DNA of 19,553 nucleotides from JAFGLY01 sp041309225 (GCA_041309225.1 JBFYZZ010000135.1:1-19553), one strand, 5' to 3'. Counted from the first letter of the stretch, positions 8,046 to 15,882 are shown. Numbers and translations: made by a program. Notes: a model not told the origin generated them from the letters alone.

Positions 8046-9281
8046 ATGACCTCCCTCCTCCCCCTCCTCCTCGCTGCGGCAGCGAGCGCCCGCCCCTCCT
8101 TCGACGACGTCATCCACGAGGTGGAGTCCATGGTGTGGGACGCCGCCGCCAACCAGATGGTGCGGGACGAGGGACTCTCCCTGGTCAACGTGACCTGGGA
8201 GGACACCGGCCGGTACAAGGGCTCGGTCTGGGGTCCGAACATCTCGGACATGACCATCGGCGTGCGCGACCGCACGGGTGCCCTGCACCCCATGCCGGTC
8301 ATCCGGTTCGACAACTTCCACGACCGGACCGCCGACCTCGACCCCGATCGGTTCTACCTCCGGACCGGCAACGAAGACGGCCGTCGCCTGCGCGCCACGC
8401 GCCTCACCGACCTCCTCAGGGACGTGCGCTCGTACCTGCACGACCCGGACTCCTGGCGGGGCCGGGGTTCGTCCCTGTGGGCGTCGCGGGACACGCACGT
8501 CCTGGTCAGTGCCCAGGCCTGCTTCCTGCCCATCCCGGCGTGGGGCGGGGCCACGTTCACCCCGGTCCTCTACAACTACCAGTCCTACCCTGGGAATCCC
8601 GCGGTCCTCACCATCGTGGCCACCCGCGAGGGCACCAGCGTCCAGGTCGTCCAGAACGAGGGGGGGTACCTTTCCGAGGTCCTGACCTTCAACGAGGACG
8701 GTGAGCGGGCCCCGTTCACGGCCGAGCGCCTCTCGGACTTCGAGGCACACGGTGGCGACGCCCTCTCGGATCCGCACGATCCCCGCGAGCGCGCGGGCCT
8801 GAACCTGGTGCTGGTCGTCCAGGTCCCCTTGCGACAGCGGTCGGAGCGACGCTGGGCCGCGCCCGTCTACGATGCCTACCCCATGGGCGCGACCGCCGAG
8901 AGCGCGGCGCCCCAGTCCAAGGCCGGGGTCGGCTTGAGCGACGTGGAGGAGGCCGTGGTCGGCCACGGGCCGACGGAGGGGCCCTTCCGGGAGATCGACG
9001 GGCTGGCCATCGAGCGCGACCCCCGGTACCCCATCCGCGTCACGGTCCAGTTCTACAAGGCGACCTCGAACGGGGTCGTGAGCCGCGCAGACATCCGCGA
9101 GATCCGGCGCCAGATCGACCGCGTCTACGCCGACGGCGACTTCGTGGGCAGCCTGGTGACCGGGGGCTGGACCGGCCGGCCGACCGAGTCGTCGCCCGCC
9201 CCGTGCCCCCGCTGCGAGGCGGACGACGTGCCGCTCGGTGGCTGGGCCGACGGCACCTGGGGCTGGCGCAAGACCCGGTAG
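8046..9281 (+). CDS. Secreted protein of unknown function
   Basis: 411 aa, with ATG preceded by GGAG at 6 nt. MTSLLPLLLAAAASA (1-15) looks like a short signal peptide with cleavage before RPSFD, so the protein should be exported. I do not recognise the family. The composition is that of a real folded protein, rich in aromatic residues and Asp. There is an N-terminal helical part (about 16-45), a VSLVN/VTWEDTGRYKGSVWG-like beta segment (about 50-70) and a tract with TPVLYNYQSYPGNPAVLTIV (about 175-194). A basic, helical section near 340-360 (RADIREIRRQIDRVYADG) follows, and the tail contains CPRC plus several Trp and Gly. No catalytic motif is evident. It is divergent from the DUF362 gene and ends 3 bases before the convergent 9285 gene. 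The long minus-strand frame opposite reads as low-complexity Gly/Arg/Val sequence and is judged a shadow. Confidence 0.85.
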   Translation: MTSLLPLLLAAAASARPSFDDVIHEVESMVWDAAANQMVRDEGLSLVNVTWEDTGRYKGSVWGPNISDMTIGVRDRTGALHPMPVIRFDNFHDRTADLDPDRFYLRTGNEDGRRLRATRLTDLLRDVRSYLHDPDSWRGRGSSLWASRDTHVLVSAQACFLPIPAWGGATFTPVLYNYQSYPGNPAVLTIVATREGTSVQVVQNEGGYLSEVLTFNEDGERAPFTAERLSDFEAHGGDALSDPHDPRERAGLNLVLVVQVPLRQRSERRWAAPVYDAYPMGATAESAAPQSKAGVGLSDVEEAVVGHGPTEGPFREIDGLAIERDPRYPIRVTVQFYKATSNGVVSRADIREIRRQIDRVYADGDFVGSLVTGGWTGRPTESSPAPCPRCEADDVPLGGWADGTWGWRKTR

Positions 9282-9284
9282 CCG

Positions 9285-9638
9285 CTAGCCCTCGATCCCG
9301 AGGAGGCTCTCCGGCAAGGGAGGCAGGGACTCCTCGGTGAGCGGTGGCGTCTCGGGCTCGGCAGTCTCCGCCGGGGGGGCGACCGGATCCGGGACCGGCG
9401 CGTGGCGCTCGGCGGGCGCAGGCACCGGCACCCCGGTGGCCACCTCCCAGGCGCCGGGGATCCGGACCACCACGGTGCCCGAGGGCAGGAGGTGGATCTC
9501 GGTCCCCCGGAGCACCGTGAAGGTCATCACCGAGCCCGGATCGGCCGGATCTTCGATGCGAACGGTCAGGGCCGCCGGGACGTCGGCTGCCGGGGCGGGC
9601 CCCGGGCCGAGGAGGAGGAGGGCGAGGAGGAGGGACAT
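9285..9638 (-). CDS. Small exported protein, unknown function
   Basis: 117 aa from ATG at 9638, with GGAG 9 nt upstream. A GTG at 9665 would add nine residues, but places charged, non-hydrophobic sequence before the signal, so the ATG is preferred. MSLLLALLLLGPGPAPAAD gives a short signal peptide. A small beta-rich core follows (about 20-70: VPAALTVRIEDP, MTFTVLRGTEIHLL, GTVVVRIPG), and the last 45 residues are a Pro/Glu-rich tail. No lysine is present. It lies 45 bases downstream of the Smr-domain gene on the same strand and is probably co-transcribed. Function is not recognised; a small periplasmic or surface-associated protein is likely. Confidence 0.75.
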   Translation of the reverse strand: MSLLLALLLLGPGPAPAADVPAALTVRIEDPADPGSVMTFTVLRGTEIHLLPSGTVVVRIPGAWEVATGVPVPAPAERHAPVPDPVAPPAETAEPETPPLTEESLPPLPESLLGIEG

Positions 9639-9683
9639 GGTGAGGGTCTCCGGCGGAACGGACACCGGAGGGACACCCGCCCG

Positions 9684-10238
9684 CTACCCCCGCCCCTCCC
9701 GATCCACGCGCCGGGCCCAGAGGATGCCCGCCAGGAGGAGCAGCGCGAGCGCGATACCCAGGGGAGGAAGCGCCGCGGTGGCGAGGGCGACGAACACGAG
9801 CACGCCGACCCAGAAGGCCCAGGGGAGGCGACCGGTCACCCGGGCGGGTGCTCGGGCGGGGTCGAGCACCAGGATCTGGCGGCCCGGCCCTGCGGGGACG
9901 TGGCCCCATCCGTGTTGCCGGCGCAGGAGGGCCAACTCCCGCCGCATGACCTCGTGGAGCACCCCGGGGCCGAGGGAGTGCCGGCCCCGGCCCGTCACGA
10001 ACGCCACCGCACCCGAGGCGAGGTGTGGCGCCTCGGACGCCACCGCCTGGAGCACCCGCCGGCTGGTGGCCACGTCGAGATCGTGGAGATCGATCACCAC
10101 CAGGTCCCCCTCGAGCCACGTGTGGGTCTCGCCCCTCCAGGGGCGCTCCCTCGCCCAGGGCAGCTCGGCCGCGTCGTCCTCCAAGGGCCGGAAGCGCTCG
10201 CGCAGGCGCGCGAGATCGGGAGGGGGGGGACGATCCAT
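9684..10238 (-). CDS. Smr-domain protein with C-terminal membrane hairpin
   Basis: 184 aa from ATG at 10238. A GTG at 10256 in the same frame would add six residues, and neither start has a strong Shine-Dalgarno. Residues 45-110 fit a Smr domain: VVIDLHDLDVATSRRVLQ (47-64) and the signature TGRGRHSLGPGVL (82-94). Smr domains are found in MutS2 and in stand-alone nucleases or RNA/DNA-binding proteins. In many, the first motif is DLHG; here it is DLHD. After a loop, two hydrophobic segments (about 139-157 and 160-176) form a membrane hairpin ending in RRVDREGRG. A membrane-tethered Smr domain facing the cytoplasm is unusual. No lysine is present. It is divergent from psd and upstream of the small exported protein. 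Confidence 0.85.
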   Translation of the reverse strand: MDRPPPPDLARLRERFRPLEDDAAELPWARERPWRGETHTWLEGDLVVIDLHDLDVATSRRVLQAVASEAPHLASGAVAFVTGRGRHSLGPGVLHEVMRRELALLRRQHGWGHVPAGPGRQILVLDPARAPARVTGRLPWAFWVGVLVFVALATAALPPLGIALALLLLAGILWARRVDREGRG

Positions 10239-10303
10239 GGGCCAGCCGTAGCCCACCGGTCCACCCGGGGCCTGCGGCGCGATAGGAGGTTCGGGGAGCG
10301 ACC

Positions 10304-11131
10304 GTGCGTGACGCCCTGATCGTGAGCCTCCTCTCCGTGCTCCCGCGCAACCGGCTGGCGCGGTGGATGGGGTGGGCTTCGCGCCTGCGCCTGCCGGCGG
10401 TCCTCCACCGCCTGCTCCTTCGGTGGTTCGTCCGCCACTACGGAGTGGACCTCAGGGAGGTCGAGGGTACCCCGGCCGACTACCCCACCCTCGCGGACCT
10501 CTTCGTGCGCGCCCTAAGGGACGGTGCCCGTCCGATCTGCGCCGATCCGGCCGCCGTGGTCTCCCCGGCCGATGCGCTGGTGGCGTACGCAGGCCCGGTG
10601 CGGGGCGGGGCGGTGCCCCAGGGCGGTCGGCTGCTCGTGGACCTCGCGGTCCTGCTGGGGGGGGAACACCCCTTCGAGGGCGGGACCTGCGCCGTCCTCT
10701 ACCTGGCGCCGCCGGACTACCACCGGGTCCACGTGCCCCGGGAGGGCCGCGTCGTCCGCTGGACCTACCTCCCGGGCCGCCTGTTCCCGGTGTTCCGGGC
10801 GTGTGCCGAGCGGGTGCCGGGCCTCTTCGCGCGCAACGAGCGCCTCGTGAGCTGGTTCGAGGGCGACGCGGGGCCGATGGCCCTCGTGATGGTGGGTGCC
10901 TTCGGGGTGGGGCGCATGAGCGTGGCCTTCACGGACCTCCTCGCCAACACCGGCGCGCCGGCCTCGGACGTGCGGCCCGACCCGGCTCCCGCATTCGCCC
11001 GCGGTGCGGAACTCGGTCGGTTCCACCTCGGTTCCACGGTGATCCTCTGCTTCACCCCGGGCCGCGTGGAGTTCACCGTCCAGGCCGGCCAGCGGGTGCG
11101 GGTGGGCGCTCGGATCGGCACCCTCCGGTGA
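10304..11131 (+). CDS. psd: Phosphatidylserine decarboxylase proenzyme
   Basis: 275 aa from GTG at 10304, with GGGGAG 5 nt upstream. The enzyme converts phosphatidylserine to phosphatidylethanolamine at the membrane, the last step of PE synthesis. Characteristic motifs are SPADA (87-91, Asp in the catalytic position), PPDYHRVHVP (136-145), LFPVFRACAERVPGLFARNERL (about 160-181), VMVGAFGVG (195-203) and the self-cleavage site LGST (242-245). In this family cleavage before the Ser creates the pyruvoyl cofactor and splits the chain into a large beta and a small alpha subunit. The length is close to normal for the bacterial membrane type. No lysine occurs in the whole protein. No pssA is seen nearby. 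The gene is followed by a 136-base gap before the next plus-strand gene. Confidence 0.96.
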   Translation: MRDALIVSLLSVLPRNRLARWMGWASRLRLPAVLHRLLLRWFVRHYGVDLREVEGTPADYPTLADLFVRALRDGARPICADPAAVVSPADALVAYAGPVRGGAVPQGGRLLVDLAVLLGGEHPFEGGTCAVLYLAPPDYHRVHVPREGRVVRWTYLPGRLFPVFRACAERVPGLFARNERLVSWFEGDAGPMALVMVGAFGVGRMSVAFTDLLANTGAPASDVRPDPAPAFARGAELGRFHLGSTVILCFTPGRVEFTVQAGQRVRVGARIGTLR

Positions 11132-11192
11132 TCGCCCGGGCCCCCCCGCCCGAGGGTCCGGGAGGGGCTGCAAGAGGCGTGCAAGGCAAGGG

Positions 11193-11230
11193 ATACACCG
11201 CTTGTGGCATCCTCCCCCCGGGTGTATGTG
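11193..11230 (+). promoter_or_regulatory. Candidate promoter with inverted repeat upstream of the TSP3 gene
   Basis: In the 136-base gap before 11268, ATACACC (11193-11199) and GGTGTAT (11221-11227) form a perfect 7-base inverted repeat. Between and overlapping them, TTGTGG (11202-11207) and TATGTG (11225-11230) lie 17 bases apart, a weak -35/-10 pair (3 of 6 matches each). The right arm would overlap the -10, as an operator often does. This is one of the few AT-containing patches in the neighbourhood. No terminator with a T-run is seen after psd. Confidence 0.3.
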
Positions 11231-11267
11231 GCGTTCGTCCCTTGGGAGGGGGGTGCCGGAGCGCTGA

Positions 11268-13145
11268 ATGAGCCCTCCCCTGATTCTTCTCGTCGCGGCC
11301 GCTCGTGCGATCACGTGGCCCTCCGAGTCCACCTGGGAACCCATCGCCTCTGAGGGCGCCGACGTCACCGACGTGTGCGGCGACGTGAGCGGCTCGGACT
11401 GGTGGGACATCGTCGGAGACGCCTCCGATCCGTCCGCCTACACCGCTTTCGACGGGACCCACCTGTGGTTCCGGCTGCGCGTGGCCGACGAGCCCTTCCG
11501 ATCCTCGCACGGCGAGGCCACGGGGTGGCGCTCTTTCGGATGGGGCGTGATGATCGAGTCGGACTGGGACGCCACCGACGTCAAGTACGACCTCCTCCTC
11601 TTCGTGGACGGCAACTCGGACGAGGTCTCCCTCTCCGAGAACACCACCGGGGAGGCCGTCTTCTACGACGATGCCCCCGAGACGGTCCTGGCCACCTGGC
11701 CGGGGCCCGTGGCGGAGGTGGGCTCGGGCGCGGAGGAGTACGCCGCCTTCCGCTCCGCGGACAGCGATCTCTGCGGCGATGGCTCCGACGCGGTGGACTG
11801 GTTCCTGGACTGGGCGGTGCCCTGGGAGGACCTGGCGGCGTGGAGCGGGACTGCCGATCCCTCGGACATGGCCTTCGTCCTCGGCACCTCAGCCAGTACC
11901 CGCACCTTCGGCAAGGACGTCACAGGGTGCGACGCCTCCACCTCGACCTGCGGGGACTGGAGCACGGCCGTCGGGGATCCCGACGGGGACGGCGTCACCT
12001 GGGACGACGAGGTGGACGCGGGGACCGACCCCCTCGACCCCGACACCGACGACGACGGCCTGGAGGACGGCGACGAGATCGACCGGGGCACCGACCCCCT
12101 CGACCCCGACACCGACGACGACGGCCTGGAGGACGGCGACGAGATCGACCGGGGCACCGACCCCCTCGACCCCGACACCGACGACGACGACCTCTCCGAC
12201 GGTGACGAGGTGGACGCGGGCACCGACCCCCTCGACCCCGACACCGACGACGACGGCCTCTCCGACGGCGACGAGATCCTCGTCCACGGCACCGACCCCC
12301 TCGACCCCGACACCGACGACGGTGGGGTGGACGACGGCACCGAGGTCCTCGTCCACGGGACCGATCCGCTCGACGGTTCCGACGACCTCCCCAGCACCGA
12401 CGACCGCGACGGCGACGGCCTCGACGACACGTCCGAGACCGAGGTGTACGGCACCGATCCGGACGATCCCGACACCGACGATGACGGCCTCTCCGACGGC
12501 GACGAGGTCCTCGTCCGGGGCACCGATCCCCTCGATCCCGACACCGACGATGACGGCCTCTCCGACGGCGACGAGGTGCGGACGTACTCGACCGATCCCC
12601 TCGATCCCGACACGGACGACGGCGGCGTTCCGGACGGGGAGGAGATCCTCGACGACCACACGGACCCGCTCAACCCCACCGACGACCGGGTGGGCGGAGA
12701 CACCGGCGACACGGGGGGCCCCGACGACACCGGCCCCGACGACACGGGGGGCCCCGACGACACCGGCCCCGGCGACACGGGGGGCCCCGACGACACCGCC
12801 CCCGACGACCCCGGCCCCGACCACACCGGCCCCGGCGACAGGGGGGGCCCCGACGACACCGGCCCCTACGACACGGGCCCCGACGACACCGGCCCCGGCG
12901 ACACGGGGGGCCCCGACGACACCGGCCCCGACGACACCGGCCCCGACGACACCGGCCCCGACGACACCGGCCCCGACGACACCGGCCAGCCCGTGGACAG
13001 TGGCCTCGAGGAGGATAGCGGCCTCCGAGGCTCGGGCCGCTACCTGGGCGGCGCCTGCCACTGCGCCACCGGCGGCTCCGGCAGCCGGCAGGCCTGGATC
13101 CTCGCGCTCCTCCTCGCCACGACGATCCTCCGGAGACGCTCATGA
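11268..13145 (+). CDS. Asp-rich surface protein with TSP3 repeats and a MYXO-CTERM-like tail
   Basis: 625 aa, with ATG preceded by GGAG at 6 nt. MSPPLILLVAAARA may be a short, uncharged signal peptide. Residues about 18-230 form one beta-rich domain (FDGTHLWFRLRVADEPF, WGVMIESDW, YDLLLFVDGN, DWFLDWAVPWEDL), resembling the DOMON/CBM9-type carbohydrate- or ligand-binding folds; this is a tentative fold guess. From about 237 to 474 come thrombospondin-type-3 repeats of the form GTDPLDPDTDDDGLSDGDE, which bind calcium in this family. A linker of PDDTG units follows (about 477-573), and then the tail with CHC (597-599), a hydrophobic helix (WILALLLATTIL) and a terminal RRRS. This architecture matches MYXO-CTERM-type sorting signals, in which the tail anchors the protein at the cell surface. 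The stop overlaps the ATG of the OmpA-family gene (ATGA), so the two are probably co-translated. Confidence 0.92.
   Translation: MSPPLILLVAAARAITWPSESTWEPIASEGADVTDVCGDVSGSDWWDIVGDASDPSAYTAFDGTHLWFRLRVADEPFRSSHGEATGWRSFGWGVMIESDWDATDVKYDLLLFVDGNSDEVSLSENTTGEAVFYDDAPETVLATWPGPVAEVGSGAEEYAAFRSADSDLCGDGSDAVDWFLDWAVPWEDLAAWSGTADPSDMAFVLGTSASTRTFGKDVTGCDASTSTCGDWSTAVGDPDGDGVTWDDEVDAGTDPLDPDTDDDGLEDGDEIDRGTDPLDPDTDDDGLEDGDEIDRGTDPLDPDTDDDDLSDGDEVDAGTDPLDPDTDDDGLSDGDEILVHGTDPLDPDTDDGGVDDGTEVLVHGTDPLDGSDDLPSTDDRDGDGLDDTSETEVYGTDPDDPDTDDDGLSDGDEVLVRGTDPLDPDTDDDGLSDGDEVRTYSTDPLDPDTDDGGVPDGEEILDDHTDPLNPTDDRVGGDTGDTGGPDDTGPDDTGGPDDTGPGDTGGPDDTAPDDPGPDHTGPGDRGGPDDTGPYDTGPDDTGPGDTGGPDDTGPDDTGPDDTGPDDTGPDDTGQPVDSGLEEDSGLRGSGRYLGGACHCATGGSGSRQAWILALLLATTILRRRS
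11980..12690 (+). repeat. TSP3-type Asp repeats, including a perfect 66-bp tandem duplication
   Basis: About ten repeats of roughly 22 codons encode GTDPLDPDTDDDGLSDGDE-like units. The stretches 12024-12089 and 12090-12155 are identical over all 66 bases, which points to recent duplication or ongoing homogenisation. Later units have diverged to GTDPDDP or TYSTDPL forms, and one lacks the DDDG core. Confidence 0.9.
12697..12986 (+). repeat. Tandem PDDTG/GPDDTG linker repeat
   Basis: Short units of 15 bases (PDDTG) and 18 bases (GPDDTG), built around GACGACACCGGCCCC, repeat about twenty times with small variations (PGDTG, PYDTG, PDHTG). The tract is in frame and encodes an acidic, flexible stalk between the TSP3 repeats and the sorting tail. 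Copy number is likely to vary between strains by slippage. Confidence 0.9.
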
Positions 13146-14932
13146 TCGCGCTCCCGCTCCTCGGCCTCCTGGGGGCTGCCCTCGCCCAGGATCCCGCCGA
13201 CGTCCCGGATCTGAACGTCCAGCTGTTCCGACCGGATCTGGGCGGCGAGCGGACGCTGTGGACGGACGACACCGGGCTCCCGCCGTCCGGCGTCCCGTAC
13301 CTGGGCCTCGCCCTCACCTTCGCGAAGAACCCGTTCGTCTACGAGTACCAGGACGGCGCGCGGATCGAGGTCCTCTCCGATCTGCTCCAGGCCGACGCGC
13401 TCGTGGGCATCTCGATCAGCCGCCTGCGCCTGGGCGTGGACCTGCCCGTCTACCTGGTCGCCGAGGGCGACGGCGTGAGCCGGTCGAGCGGTGTGGGCGA
13501 CCTGTCCCTCGACGGCCGGGCTACCCTGGTGCCCCGATCCGCCGCGCCGGTGGGCCTGGGCCTCGGGGGCCGGGTCATCTTCCCCACCTCGTCCATCTCC
13601 GGGCCCCTGGCCAATCCCGTGACCGCCTGGGAGGCTGCGCTCGTGGTGGACCGGGAGTTCGGCACCGTGCTGGTCGCCGCCAACGTCGGCACCCGCGGCG
13701 TGCCGCACGTGGAACTGGAGAACATCGTCCTCGACGACCAGTTCTTCTTCCGGGTCGGGGCGGGCTGGCTGGTCGCCGACGGGGCGGGCGTCTCGGTCGA
13801 TGTGGCGGGCGGCGTCCCGTGGACCACGCCCGTCTCCACGTCCGGGTCCACGCCCGTCGAAGGCCTGGTCGGCGGCTGGCTCCGCATGAACCAGGATTTC
13901 GTCCTCAGGGCGGGCATCGGGACCGGGCTCACCCGGGGCATCGGCGCCCCGCGCATGCGGAACCTCCTCCAGCTCTCCTGGGAGCGCCAGGCCCTGCGCG
14001 ATCTGGACGGCGACGGCCTGGCCGATCGGGACGACGCCTGCCGCGACGAGCCCGAGGATCGGGACGGCGTCTCGGACGCGGACGGCTGCCCGGACCCCTC
14101 CACGCGGGTCGTGATGCGGGTGGAGGATCCGAGCGGCCGGCCCATCGAGGCCGCCTTCCTCGTGCTGGACGGAAACGCAATGGCCACCCAGGGCACCGGC
14201 GTGTTCCAGACCGACCTCCACCCCGGCCAGTACGTCGTGGCGGCGCGGGCCGACGGCTACCTGCCCCTCGAGTCGTCGCTCACCGTCCCGTCCCAGGCCG
14301 AGGTCCAGGTCGCGTGGCGCCTCACGCCGGCGGACGGCCTGGTGCGCCTCGTCGTGACCGCGCCCGACGGCACCCCCCTGGAGGGCGGTTGGACGCTCGA
14401 CGGCCAAGCCGGCCCGGCGACCTCCGGCGGGATCGCACAGACACGCGTGAAGGTCGGCGCCCACAAGGTGCACGTGACCGTGCCGGGCTTCCACCCCGTG
14501 GACCAGGAGATCACGGTCAAACCCGGCGACCAGTACGAGATCCGCGTGACCATGCAGCGGGCCGTCGTCACCGGGGAGCGGATCGAGATCGCGGACTCCG
14601 TCTACTTCGAACTCAACAAGGCCGTGATCAAGTCCGAGTCTTTCAAGCTGCTCGACGACGTGGCCCTGATCCTCCGCGAGCACCCCGAGATCCGGCACCT
14701 GCGCATCGAGGGCCACACCGACAGCCGCGGCTCCACGGCGGCCAACCTCAAGCTCTCGGACCGCCGCGCCCGGGCGGTGAAGGACTACCTGGTGGCCCGG
14801 GGCGTGGAGGTCGCCCGCCTCGAGGCCATCGGCTACGGCGAGGGTCGCCCGCTGGATCCGCGGGAGACCGAGGACGCCTGGACCCGGAACCGCCGCGTGG
14901 ACTTCTTCATCGTGGAGACGGGCACCCGGTAG
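13142..14932 (+). CDS. OmpA-family outer-membrane protein with TSP3-like loop and regulatory-like beta domains
   Basis: 596 aa from ATG, with GGAG 6 nt upstream; the start overlaps the preceding stop. MIALPLLGLLGAALA is a short signal peptide. Residues about 25-285 form a beta-barrel of the type common in myxobacterial OmpA proteins (LNVQLFRPDLGGERTLWTDD, KNPFVYEY, GLGLGGRVIFP). A DLDGDGLADRDDACRDEPED calcium-type loop follows (about 287-318). Two carboxypeptidase-regulatory/PEGA-like beta domains come next (about 322-395 and 396-472). The C-terminal OmpA domain (about 478-590) has VYFELNKAVIKSESF, IEGHTDSRGS with Asp527 at the diaminopimelate-binding position, LSDRRARAV, and RNRRVDFF. It should bind peptidoglycan and tie the outer membrane to the cell wall. 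Co-translation with the TSP3 surface protein suggests the two act together at the cell surface. Confidence 0.93.
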   Translation: MIALPLLGLLGAALAQDPADVPDLNVQLFRPDLGGERTLWTDDTGLPPSGVPYLGLALTFAKNPFVYEYQDGARIEVLSDLLQADALVGISISRLRLGVDLPVYLVAEGDGVSRSSGVGDLSLDGRATLVPRSAAPVGLGLGGRVIFPTSSISGPLANPVTAWEAALVVDREFGTVLVAANVGTRGVPHVELENIVLDDQFFFRVGAGWLVADGAGVSVDVAGGVPWTTPVSTSGSTPVEGLVGGWLRMNQDFVLRAGIGTGLTRGIGAPRMRNLLQLSWERQALRDLDGDGLADRDDACRDEPEDRDGVSDADGCPDPSTRVVMRVEDPSGRPIEAAFLVLDGNAMATQGTGVFQTDLHPGQYVVAARADGYLPLESSLTVPSQAEVQVAWRLTPADGLVRLVVTAPDGTPLEGGWTLDGQAGPATSGGIAQTRVKVGAHKVHVTVPGFHPVDQEITVKPGDQYEIRVTMQRAVVTGERIEIADSVYFELNKAVIKSESFKLLDDVALILREHPEIRHLRIEGHTDSRGSTAANLKLSDRRARAVKDYLVARGVEVARLEAIGYGEGRPLDPRETEDAWTRNRRVDFFIVETGTR

Positions 14933-14943
14933 CCGCCGCCCGG

Positions 14944-15834
14944 TCACTCGGAGCGCGCGAGACGGATGCCCGTGAAGGCGTCCTTGAACTCGGCGGGGTG
15001 CCGCTTGCGGTGGGCGATGCGGTTGAAGGTGCCGTTGTCGGCCCAGGAGCCGCCCCGCGCCAGGTGGAAGCCGCCGGTCGCCGGGCCGACGGGGTCGTCC
15101 ACCGCGCCCTCGGCGTACGGGCCGTAGCGGTCCCAGACCCACTCGGACACGTTGCCGGACATGTCGAACAGGCCCCAGGCGTTGGGACGGAGGCTGCCCA
15201 CCGGCGCGGGCCCGAGGAAGCCGTCGTTGCACGGGACCGCGCCCGTCCAGTCCGGCCACTTCCGCCGCGCCGTGGCGTCGGCCACGTTGGCGACGCTGCA
15301 CAGCCCCCCCGATCCGCGCGCCCCGGTGTAGGCCCGGTCCGTGCCCGCGCGAGCCGCGTACTCCCACTCGGCCTCGGTGGGCAGGCGGTAGCCGCGGGCG
15401 GACGGATTCCAGGCCACCTCGGCGCCGTTCACCGAGTACGCCTCCTCCAGGCCGTCCTTCTGCGAGAGCGCGTTGCAGAACCGGACCGCGTCGAGCCACG
15501 ACACACCCTGGGCCGGAAGGGTGGGGCCCACGAGGGCGACCTCCTTGTACTCGGCCTTGAAGGGGGAGCTTCCCATGACGGCGGTCCAGAGCGCCTGCGG
15601 CACCTCCCGCTCCCCGAGCCAGAACGCCCGCGTGATGCGCACGTCGTGGCGCCGCTCGTCCTGGTTGCGGCCCGCCTCGGCCTCGGGGCTGCCCATGATG
15701 AACGATCCTGGGGACACGCGGATCATCGTGTACCCCGAGGGACCCGCCCACGGGGGCGCGGGCGGAGGGGCCTCGGGAGGCGGGACGGCGGGATCGGCCG
15801 CCAGCGCGGCGATGAGCAGGACGAGGGTTTTCAT
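14944..15834 (-). CDS. Exported SUMF1/FGE-fold protein lacking the FGE cysteines
   Basis: 296 aa from ATG at 15834, with AGGAGG 7 nt upstream. An upstream in-frame start would only add residues before the signal peptide. MKTLVLLIAALA is the signal, followed by a Pro-rich spacer (14-31). The rest is one SUMF1-type domain: MIRVSPGSFIMGSPEAEAGR (37-56), VSWLDAVRFCNALS (111-124), GYRLPTEAEWEYAARAG (148-164), NAWGLFDMSGNVSEWVWD (218-235), RGGSW (260-264) and FTGIRLAR (287-294). In formylglycine-generating enzymes two cysteines just after RGGSW bind the metal. Here that stretch reads ADNGTFNRIAHRKR with no Cys, so sulfatase-activating chemistry is unlikely. Related proteins act as binding or structural modules. 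It is the last gene of the minus-strand cluster, 48 bases after the FHA gene. Confidence 0.95.
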   Translation of the reverse strand: MKTLVLLIAALAADPAVPPPEAPPPAPPWAGPSGYTMIRVSPGSFIMGSPEAEAGRNQDERRHDVRITRAFWLGEREVPQALWTAVMGSSPFKAEYKEVALVGPTLPAQGVSWLDAVRFCNALSQKDGLEEAYSVNGAEVAWNPSARGYRLPTEAEWEYAARAGTDRAYTGARGSGGLCSVANVADATARRKWPDWTGAVPCNDGFLGPAPVGSLRPNAWGLFDMSGNVSEWVWDRYGPYAEGAVDDPVGPATGGFHLARGGSWADNGTFNRIAHRKRHPAEFKDAFTGIRLARSE

Positions 15835-15882
15835 GGGAGCACCTCCTCGCTCCAGCATACCAGGAGTCGGCGCCCCCGGGCT

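Noticed and set aside
11136..11162. GC-rich imperfect hairpin just after psd
   Set aside because: The arms have mismatches and no T-run follows, so intrinsic termination cannot be supported.
12697..12986. CRISPR-like regular repeats
   Set aside because: The units are 15-18 bases, in frame, without unique spacers, and no cas genes are present. This is a coding repeat.
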